From contig JANLFX010000019.1 in the NCBI GenBank assembly GCA_024653325.1, positions 1-44,010 of the forward strand: a DNA stretch of 44,010 bases. The letters run 5' to 3'. The DNA comes from Anaerolineae bacterium. Its GTDB lineage: Bacteria; Chloroflexota; Anaerolineae; JACIWR01. The stretch's first letter is position 1, and every line of letters begins with the position of its first letter. Shown in pieces: positions 33,738 to 41,097 of the stretch. The notes below the pieces were generated by a model. It saw nothing but the letters and a program-made list of their open reading frames with translations. It was not told the origin of the DNA and did not search any database. The position numbers were made by a program, and so were the translations under genes.

Positions 33738-33773
33738 AGGTGCGACGCACCTCAGAGGTGCGTCGCACTTTTT
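33738..33773 (+). terminator. Rho-independent terminator after lepB
   Basis: aggtgcgacgcacct (33738-33752), spacer cag, near-perfect complement (33756-33769), then TTTTT. Arm 1 is also a small palindrome of its own. Its first 19 nt with flank equal those at 19363-19381. It should separate the pnp-lepB transcript from the TldD/PmbA gene. Confidence 0.8.
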
Positions 33774-33792
33774 GATTATGGAGGGGAACACA

Positions 33793-35130
33793 GTGCTCGG
33801 AGAAAAAGGGGTAAAAGAGATTGCAGACCACGTCCTGGCCCACTCCAACGCGGACCAGACTGAGGTGGTAATTATCTCCCAGGATAGCCAACTCACCCGC
33901 TTCGCCAACTCGACCATCCACCAAAACGTGGCCGAGCTGAACACGCAGGTCAACGTTCGCGCCGTGCTCGGCAAACGTATTGGTGTGGCCTCCACCAACG
34001 ACTTGAATCCCGAAGCCCTGAAACGTGTGACAGAGACGGCTCTCACCATCGCCCGACTGCAGCCGGAGAACCCCGATTTCATCTCCTTGCCTGGTCCGGC
34101 ACCCATTATCCAGGTGCACGCTTTCGACGAGGCGACGGCCGCCTGCACCCCGGAAACACGGGCACGCGCCGTGGATGGCATCTGTCGTCAGGCTATCGCA
34201 AAGGGACTGACCGCCGCTGGCGCGTTCAGCACCACTATCTACGAGATAGCTGTGGTCAACTCCCTGGGCGTGTTCGCCTATCACCCCAGCACCGGGGCCG
34301 AGCTGAACATGGTGATCATGAGCGAGGACAGTTCCGGCTACGCGGCTCAGGTCTCGACCCGCGTTGCCGACCTCGATGCCGAGTCCCTGGGCTGCCAGGC
34401 GGTGGACAAAGCCCTGCGCAGCCGTAACCCGCGCGCGTTGTCACCCGGGCACTATACCGTCATCCTGGAACCTTACGCCGTCCAGGACTTCCTGAGCACC
34501 TTCGCTTATCTGGGATTCGGGGCGCAGACCGTTCAAGAGGGACAAAGTTTCATGGCCGGACGCTTCGGCGAGCGCATCATGAGTGAGGCTATCTCCATAT
34601 GGGATGATGGCCTGGACCCCACAGGATTGCCCCTTCCTTTTGACTTCGAGGGGCAACCAAAACAGCGTGTGGACCTGATCAGTCATGGCGTGGCCCAGGC
34701 GGTGGTTTATGACTCATACACGGCAGGTAAGGAGGGCAAACAATCCACCGGTCACGCTTTGCCAGCACCCAACACCTATGGCCCCCTGCCGTTTAACTTG
34801 TTCATGGACAGCGGCCAAGCAACCCTGGAGGACATGATCGCCAGCACCGAGCATGGTTTGCTCGTCACCCGCTTCTGGTACACCCGCCCGGTGCATCCCA
34901 GGCTGGTCATCGTCACCGGTATGACCCGGGATGGTACCTTCCTGATCGAACGGGGAGAGGTTGCCTGCCCGGTCAAGAACCTGCGTTTCACCCAGAGCTA
35001 CCTGGACGCTCTTGCCCAGGTGGAGCTCGTGAGCCGCGAGCGGCGGCTGTTATCCGACTTCGGCGGGGCAGATTACGTACCTGCGCTTAAGCTCTCGGAA
35101 TTCACCTTCACCGGCGTGACCGAGTTTTGA
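33793..35130 (+). CDS. TldD/PmbA-family metalloprotease-like protein
   Basis: Encodes 445 residues. I place the start at GTG 33793 because GGAGGGG stands six bases upstream; the ATG at 33778 would include that site in the gene. The N-terminal domain has SQLTRFANSTIHQNVAELN, typical of TldD/PmbA, and the C-terminal part has LVTRFWYTRP and GMTRDGTFLIERGEVACPVKNLRF, the usual end. The TldD zinc motif HExxxH is not seen, so this resembles the PmbA (TldE) subunit, which helps process peptides. A TldD partner is not in the window. Confidence 0.9.
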   Translation: MLGEKGVKEIADHVLAHSNADQTEVVIISQDSQLTRFANSTIHQNVAELNTQVNVRAVLGKRIGVASTNDLNPEALKRVTETALTIARLQPENPDFISLPGPAPIIQVHAFDEATAACTPETRARAVDGICRQAIAKGLTAAGAFSTTIYEIAVVNSLGVFAYHPSTGAELNMVIMSEDSSGYAAQVSTRVADLDAESLGCQAVDKALRSRNPRALSPGHYTVILEPYAVQDFLSTFAYLGFGAQTVQEGQSFMAGRFGERIMSEAISIWDDGLDPTGLPLPFDFEGQPKQRVDLISHGVAQAVVYDSYTAGKEGKQSTGHALPAPNTYGPLPFNLFMDSGQATLEDMIASTEHGLLVTRFWYTRPVHPRLVIVTGMTRDGTFLIERGEVACPVKNLRFTQSYLDALAQVELVSRERRLLSDFGGADYVPALKLSEFTFTGVTEF

Positions 35131-35133
35131 AGT

Positions 35134-35229
35134 TAACCACAAAGAACACGAAGGGCACAAAGGTAAAAAAGCAAATATCTTTGTATCCTCCGTGGTTTTC
35201 AGACAAGCCCCGACAGGCTGAAGCCTGTC
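35134..35229. repeat. Intergenic dispersed repeats between PmbA-like and PrsW-like genes
   Basis: aaccacaaagaacacgaagg (35136-35155) and cctccgtggtt near 35197 are an imperfect inverted pair of simple words; a related aaccacggagacacagagg lies at 40042-40060. Next gacaggct-ga-agcctgtc (35212-35229) is a perfect 8-bp palindrome. The three bases cta that follow it are the PrsW-gene stop TAG on the minus strand. Confidence 0.6.
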
Positions 35230-36393
35230 CTACTCCAGCCGACGAGTCAGCCACACCAGCCCACCGGCCATGCCCAAGGTCAGCACCACCAAAAACGAGA
35301 GCAGGCCAATCAGTCCCAGCCCGCTCAACGCCGCCAGCTCATCGGCAGCATGGGTGATAGTGGTGAGAGACACACCCACGATGCCGACGGCGGCCAGATT
35401 CCACAAAGCATGCATGGTCAAGCTGAGCACGAATGCCCCCGCCAACTTCCACGGACGGCGCTCGGCCAAAAGCTGTTGCCAGCCCACGGCGATGAGCCCG
35501 CAAGTCAGACAATGCATCAACGAGGCCCCGACCCGCACCGGAGCAATCAACCCCCAGGTCTCTGCCGAAGTCGCCGTGTTCAACAGGCCCTCGGCCAGGG
35601 CAAAGCCAGCGCCGCAGGCCAGTCCGCCCAGCCAGGCCTGAGCCCGCGTTGGGCGGCGGTAGCTGAGCAACAACATCCCCAACGGTTTGAGCGGTTCCTC
35701 GATGAGCGGAATAATGACCACGAGCATCAACACCATGGGCAAAGCCACGCCGGGACGAAGGAGCAGGTCATACAGGTTTTCGACGTTCGCCATCCACAGC
35801 GGGTCCTGCAGATTAGCCAGCAAGTCTTCGATCTCCGCCTGGCCCGAAGGCGTGAGGGATACGATCACGGCCACTGCCAGGATCAGGCTCAGTCCGGCTA
35901 TCATCTCCAGGATAAAAGCTGCCGTGGTAGACAGAAACGCGCCGCTGGCTCCCTGCAACACCACGTCTCGCCAACGTACCCCGGCCGGTGCCAGCCGGCG
36001 GCCAGCGTAAGCCAGGATACAGGCTGGCGGTATCGCTATCGCCATCACATGGAACGGTGGCAGGGTGAGCCAGGGCACAAGTTTCAGGGATAAGAATAAC
36101 TGGCCCAGGATGACTACCGGGGCGAAGCCCAAGGCCAACAGCCAGGCTCGCGGCGGGCGGAAAGACGCGGAGGGATAATCCAGTAAGGCGCGCACACCAT
36201 GCCAGGCCAGCGGTCCGCCCAGGCCCAGACCCAGTGCGGCAAAAGAGGCGCCTATCAGCACCGAGGACAGAAGAGAGGTCTCCTGGGGCAACACCAGGGC
36301 GAAGACGACGATGACCGCCCCGGCCAGAGGACCTGTCGCGACCAGACTCAATCCTACGGCGGCGACAAAGGCTTTGATGATTCTGAGTAACAA
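35230..36393 (-). CDS. PrsW-family intramembrane protease
   Basis: Encodes 387 residues with about ten membrane segments. The metalloprotease motifs of the PrsW (M82) family are present in order: EEPLK (232-236), FALAEG (264-269), a His in VGASLMH (H294), and HALWN (328-332). In Bacillus, PrsW cleaves an anti-sigma factor; no anti-sigma or sigma gene is seen here. The start is a TTG at 36393, with AGGAGG ten bases upstream. Its TAG stop is part of the palindrome taggacaggct. Protease identity is good, substrate unknown. Confidence 0.87.
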   Translation of the reverse strand: MLLRIIKAFVAAVGLSLVATGPLAGAVIVVFALVLPQETSLLSSVLIGASFAALGLGLGGPLAWHGVRALLDYPSASFRPPRAWLLALGFAPVVILGQLFLSLKLVPWLTLPPFHVMAIAIPPACILAYAGRRLAPAGVRWRDVVLQGASGAFLSTTAAFILEMIAGLSLILAVAVIVSLTPSGQAEIEDLLANLQDPLWMANVENLYDLLLRPGVALPMVLMLVVIIPLIEEPLKPLGMLLLSYRRPTRAQAWLGGLACGAGFALAEGLLNTATSAETWGLIAPVRVGASLMHCLTCGLIAVGWQQLLAERRPWKLAGAFVLSLTMHALWNLAAVGIVGVSLTTITHAADELAALSGLGLIGLLSFLVVLTLGMAGGLVWLTRRLE

Positions 36394-36429
36394 CTGATCA
36401 GTTCCTCCTTCCTACCTGCTGCGCGTGAG

Positions 36430-36500
36430 GCGTGAAACGTGAGGTGCGAAACGCAAAACGTGATGGATGAATTCACGTTTTACGCATCACGTTCCACGTT
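36430..36500. repeat. ACGTGA-word inverted repeat over the helicase stop
   Basis: aaaacgtga (36455-36463) and tcacgtttt (36473-36481) form a 9-bp stem. The flanks cgtgaaacgtgaggtgcg and cgcatcacgttccacg extend it imperfectly. The TAA stop of the MrfA-type gene and its last residues NVERDA are encoded by the right arm. Confidence 0.6.
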
Positions 36501-38789
36501 GCCAGACACACCGTGCAATAGTGCGTGCAAGATGACAGCCGCAGCCGCCTTGTCCAGTGGCTCATTGTTATTGCCGCATTTGGGACTCTGCACGCAGCTC
36601 GGGCAGCCCGCCTCGCAGGGGCACTCTTCGATGGTCTGCAAGGTGGCCTGCCACAACTCTTCCAGCAACTCGAAGCCCTTCTCCGCAATGCCTATCCCGC
36701 CGGGGAAAGCGTCGTAGATGAAAACCTGCGCCTGACCTGTATCCGGGTGAGCCGGGGTGGAAAGCCCACCAATGTCCATCCTATCACACATGGCGAAGAG
36801 GGGCAACATGGCAATGGCCGCGTGCTCCGTGGCGTGCAACCCGCCGGCGAAGTCCAGCTTCGCCTGGGCTACCTGCTGGGCGATGGAGCGGGGCACGTCG
36901 AACCAGAGGGCCATGGTGTCAAAGCTCTCCGGCGGCAGGTCCAGGTCCTCCACGCTGAGCACCGCTTCGGTGAACTGCTGGCGGCGCGTGTAGCCGATGA
37001 CCTGCTGCGTGACGCGCACCGGGCCGAAGTAGGCGTGTGTGGTGGGAAAATCGCGATCCCGCAGCGAACGCACGATGCGCACGTCGTTTATCTCGCGGGG
37101 TTGGGTGTAATAGTTCACCTCTACCGGACGCAGGTAAGCGATGCCACGATTGAGGTCCAGGTAACGCACCAGGTAGGACTCGCCCTGATGCAAGTAGATA
37201 GCCCCCGGGTGGACACGAGCCAGCGCACTGGTAGATTCAATCTCCTCCAGCACCTGTCCGCCGCGAGTCTCGTCCACCAGCAGCACGCTGGAGCCGCTGA
37301 TGGAGCGCAGGCTGAAGTCCTGCGCCGGATACCGCGAGCCGACGTTGAACCAGCGCTCGTGACGGTATTCGAGCACGCCCCGCTCCTCCAGATGAATCAT
37401 CGCCTGCTCGAAGCCCGGTCCGAACAGTTCCTCGTCCCGGCTTTCCAGGGGCAATTCGTGGGCGGCGCAGGGCAGGTGCAACTCCAGCAGGTGTACGTTA
37501 CCCGGATCAATCAGGGCGTGTTCGTGGGGCCGGCCAAACAAATCCTCCGGATGGCGCATGAAGTGTTGATCCAGTGGGCCGTTCAATCCGATGAGGATGG
37601 ACAGTGCCTCGCGCACGCCACGCCCGGCGCGTCCGGCCTGCTGCCACAGGCTGGCGATGGTGCCCGGATAGCCGACCAGCACCGTGGCGTCCAGGCTACC
37701 CACGTCAATGCCCAGCTCCAGGGCGTTGGTGGCCGTCACCCCCAGCAGCTCGCCGTTAAACAGTTGCCGCTCGATCTCCCGCCGTTCTTCGGGCAAATAC
37801 CCGGCGCGATAGGAGCGGATGCGCTCCACCAGGTGCGGGGCGTCTTTCTCCAGTTCGCGGCGGGCGTAGAGCAGGATGAGTTCGGCCACGCGGCGGGCGC
37901 GGGTAAAGGTGATGTTACGCACGCCCTGGCGAGCCATTTCCGCCAGCAGATGAGCGGCCTCACTGTTGGCGCTGCGCCGCATCGTCCGCGCCTGGTCTAT
38001 GAACGGCGGGTTCCACAGCACGAACTCCCTGCTCCCCTGTGGCGAGCCGTCCTGATCAATCACTATCGCTGGCAGACCGGTCAACCGTGCGGCGTGCTCG
38101 CCGGGGTTGGCAATGGTCGCCGAGCAGAGGATGAACTGCGGCTCCGAGCCGTAGGAGCGGCACACCCGCCGCAGACGGCGCAGCACACAGGCCACCTGCG
38201 AACCGAACACGCCGCGATAGGTGTGCGCCTCGTCAATAACCACGTAGCGCAGATTACGGAAAAAATGCGACCACAGGGTGTGGTTGGGCAGAATGCCCAG
38301 GTGGAGCATGTCCGGGTTAGTCAGAATGATAGCGCATTCCTTGCGCCGACGGGTGCGGTCCTCTTTGGGCGTATCGCCGTCGTAGGTAGCGTAGCGGATG
38401 TGACGCAGCGCACCCTGCGTGAGTTCGCCCAGGGCCCGCAGTTGATCCTGAGCCAGAGTTTTGGTGGGGAAAAGGTAAAGCGCCCGCGCCCGCCAGTCGG
38501 TCAGGATGCTTTCCAGCACGGGGAGATTGTAGATCAGAGTCTTGCCGCTGGCGGTGGAAGTGGCGGCAATGACGTTCTCACCCCGGCGCACGGCGTTAAT
38601 GGCCTGGGCCTGGTGCACGTATAACTGCGCGACGCCGCTCTCTTTGAGTGCGGCCTGCAACTGTTTCGGCAGGGGCCTTTCCAGCTCACCGTACCAGGCC
38701 CGCCGTGCCGGCAGGTGATGTACGTGAACGATCTGGCCTTTGTAGAAGGGCCGTGATTTCAGATGCTCGATAAAAGCCGAAACTGTCAT
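36480..38789 (-). CDS. DEAD/DEAH helicase with DUF1998 zinc domain (MrfA-type)
   Basis: Encodes 769 residues. Helicase motifs: TASGKT (79-84), PTKTLAQDQL, VIDEAHTYRG (DEAH 186-189), CSATIANP, and in the second lobe VTATNALELGIDVGSLD and QQAGRAGRG. The C-terminal DUF1998 part ends in a four-Cys cluster, CPCEAGCPSCVQSPKCG, as in the Bacillus mitomycin-repair helicase MrfA/YprA, which unwinds DNA 3' to 5'. A DNA repair role, perhaps excision of crosslink-type adducts, follows by family. The usual partner exonuclease MrfB is not in the window. ATG start with a weak ribosome binding site. Confidence 0.93.
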   Translation of the reverse strand: MTVSAFIEHLKSRPFYKGQIVHVHHLPARRAWYGELERPLPKQLQAALKESGVAQLYVHQAQAINAVRRGENVIAATSTASGKTLIYNLPVLESILTDWRARALYLFPTKTLAQDQLRALGELTQGALRHIRYATYDGDTPKEDRTRRRKECAIILTNPDMLHLGILPNHTLWSHFFRNLRYVVIDEAHTYRGVFGSQVACVLRRLRRVCRSYGSEPQFILCSATIANPGEHAARLTGLPAIVIDQDGSPQGSREFVLWNPPFIDQARTMRRSANSEAAHLLAEMARQGVRNITFTRARRVAELILLYARRELEKDAPHLVERIRSYRAGYLPEERREIERQLFNGELLGVTATNALELGIDVGSLDATVLVGYPGTIASLWQQAGRAGRGVREALSILIGLNGPLDQHFMRHPEDLFGRPHEHALIDPGNVHLLELHLPCAAHELPLESRDEELFGPGFEQAMIHLEERGVLEYRHERWFNVGSRYPAQDFSLRSISGSSVLLVDETRGGQVLEEIESTSALARVHPGAIYLHQGESYLVRYLDLNRGIAYLRPVEVNYYTQPREINDVRIVRSLRDRDFPTTHAYFGPVRVTQQVIGYTRRQQFTEAVLSVEDLDLPPESFDTMALWFDVPRSIAQQVAQAKLDFAGGLHATEHAAIAMLPLFAMCDRMDIGGLSTPAHPDTGQAQVFIYDAFPGGIGIAEKGFELLEELWQATLQTIEECPCEAGCPSCVQSPKCGNNNEPLDKAAAAVILHALLHGVSGNVERDA

Positions 38790-38811
38790 TGAGCTGCTAT
38801 TCCACTACGTT

Positions 38812-38866
38812 GGTCAGCCGATGCAGCCGATCACCCCATCCGCTTAATCCGATTCTTCGGCTGACC
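38812..38866. repeat. GTCAGCCGAT-family palindrome
   Basis: ggtcagccga (38812-38821) and tcggctgacc (38857-38866) are perfect 10-bp arms; inner gcagccgat and atccgatt pair partly. It lies between the L,D-transpeptidase stop (2 bp away) and the helicase start. Related to 21162-21233 and 27125-27172. Confidence 0.75.
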
Positions 38867-38868
38867 AC

Positions 38869-39900
<1,032 letters not shown>

Positions 39901-39946
39901 TCTCCGCCCCTCCCACTACAATTACTCGTTGCTTGTTACTCACTAC

Positions 39947-39975
39947 ATCTTACCACAAACCGCTCCATCTGGCAA
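39947..39975 (-). promoter_or_regulatory. Promoter for the L,D-transpeptidase gene
   Basis: Minus strand TTGCCA (39970-39975), 17-nt spacer, TAAGAT (39947-39952). Leader about 40 nt. Confidence 0.65.
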
Positions 39976-39981
39976 CTGCGC

Positions 39982-40010
39982 TTGCCCAGCGGACGAAAAT
40001 GAGGTACAAT
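39982..40010 (+). promoter_or_regulatory. Promoter directed towards tpiA
   Basis: TTGCCC (39982-39987), 17-nt spacer, TACAAT (40005-40010). Divergent from the transpeptidase promoter, with the two -35 boxes only 6 bp apart. The transcript would have a leader of roughly 255 nt before tpiA. Confidence 0.65.
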
Positions 40011-40113
40011 TCGGGAAATGGGACTGCACTTGAACCAATGATAACCACGGAGACACAGAGGATCTCTACTGGCAACGAATGGTGAAACTGGAGTCTGGCG
40101 AATTTCGAGGCGT

Positions 40114-40154
40114 CCACATCTTGGGATTAGCGACGGGGAGAGCACAAGATGTGG
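40114..40154 (+). promoter_or_regulatory. Hairpin in the tpiA leader
   Basis: ccacatcttg (40114-40123) and caagatgtgg (40145-40154) are perfectly complementary with a 21-nt loop. It may be a leader control element or simply another dispersed repeat. With the promoters and the 40161-40215 palindrome it accounts for most of the 371-bp gap 39901-40271. Confidence 0.5.
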
Positions 40155-40160
40155 GGGTTC

Positions 40161-40215
40161 GTAGTAGCGGCTTCAGCCGCTTTTCGCCCTCTTGGACGGC
40201 TGAAGCCGTCACTAC
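40161..40215. repeat. cggcttcagccg palindrome pair
   Basis: Arms gtagtagcggcttcagccg (40161-40179) and cggctgaagccgtcactac (40197-40215) match at 17 of 19 positions around a 17-nt spacer. Each arm contains its own small palindrome cggct-tc-agccg, the same two-level design as at 310-342 and 33738-33769. Confidence 0.8.
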
Positions 40216-40271
40216 TTCGTTAGCATTCGTTGACAGAATATAAGGACCGAATCCAGAAAGGAGACCGTTTC

Positions 40272-41039
40272 ATGCGTACACCAATTATCGCCGGTAACTG
40301 GAAGATGCACAAAACCATCGAAGAGGCAGTGGCCTTCGTCCGCGAGATTCGCTTCAAATTAACCGAGATAAAAGGCGTGGACAAGGTGCTCTGCCCATCC
40401 TTCGTCGCCCTGGCGGCCGTGAAGGAGCTCCTGGGCCCCACGGACATCGGCCTGGGGGCGCAGAACATGTATTTCGAGGAGAAGGGGGCCTACACCGGGG
40501 AGGTTTCGCCGTTGATGCTCAAGGGCCTGTGCCAGTACGTGATCCTGGGCCACTCGGAGCGGCGTGCCTACTTCGGAGAGACGGACGAAGGGGTGAACCG
40601 CAAGATCAAGGCCGCTCTGGCCCACGGCCTGACGCCCATCGTCTGCGTGGGGGAGAGCCTGGAGCAGCACGAGGCCGGACAGACCGAGGAATGGGTCAGT
40701 GGGCAGGTGCGGGCCGCGCTGGCGGGCCTCACCGCCGAGCAGGTCCGCGCATTGATCATCGCCTACGAGCCCATCTGGGCCATCGGCACGGGTAAGGCGG
40801 CCACCGGGGCTGGGGCCAACGCGGTCATCGGCCTGACCATTCGCGGCACCATCGCCGATTTGTACGACCAGGCCACCGCCCAGGCGGTGCGCGTGCAGTA
40901 CGGCGGCAGTGTGAGTCCGGCCAACATCGCCGAGTTCATGAGCCAGCCGGACATTGACGGCGCGCTCGTCGGCGGGGCCAGCCTCAAACCCGATTTCGTG
41001 GACATCGTGCGCATCAGCGCCGAGGTGAAGGGCGTGTAG
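40272..41039 (+). CDS. tpiA: Triosephosphate isomerase
   Basis: Encodes 255 residues, standard length, from the ATG at 40272 with AAAGGAG upstream. It interconverts dihydroxyacetone phosphate and glyceraldehyde 3-phosphate in glycolysis. All active-site signatures are present: AGNWKMHK (Asn/Lys), the His in ILGHSERR, the catalytic Glu in [13 protein letters not shown] with its flexible lid, and YGGSVSPAN for phosphate binding. The next gene follows after 58 bp containing a strong hairpin, so co-transcription is doubtful. Confidence 0.98.
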   Translation: MRTPIIAGNWKMHKTIEEAVAFVREIRFKLTEIKGVDKVLCPSFVALAAVKELLGPTDIGLGAQNMYFEEKGAYTGEVSPLMLKGLCQYVILGHSERRAYFGETDEGVNRKIKAALAHGLTPIVCVGESLEQHEAGQTEEWVSGQVRAALAGLTAEQVRALIIAYEPIWAIGTGKAATGAGANAVIGLTIRGTIADLYDQATAQAVRVQYGGSVSPANIAEFMSQPDIDGALVGGASLKPDFVDIVRISAEVKGV

Positions 41040-41044
41040 CGTTT

Positions 41045-41078
41045 ACCCTCCCGCAGGTTTCCAAACCTGCGGGAGGGT
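41045..41078. terminator. Perfect 16-bp hairpin after tpiA
   Basis: accctcccgcaggttt - cc - aaacctgcgggagggt. It starts 5 bp after the tpiA stop codon. No T-run follows, so it may be a dispersed palindrome acting as mRNA 3'-end stabiliser rather than a classical terminator. Confidence 0.7.
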
Positions 41079-41097
41079 CTGTGAAGGATGGAGGGGA

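Noticed and set aside
36525-38624. A 699-codon open frame on the plus strand
   Set aside because: It is antisense to the MrfA-type helicase gene, whose motifs are all intact; the protein sequence has no recognisable domain and a composition typical of an antisense frame.
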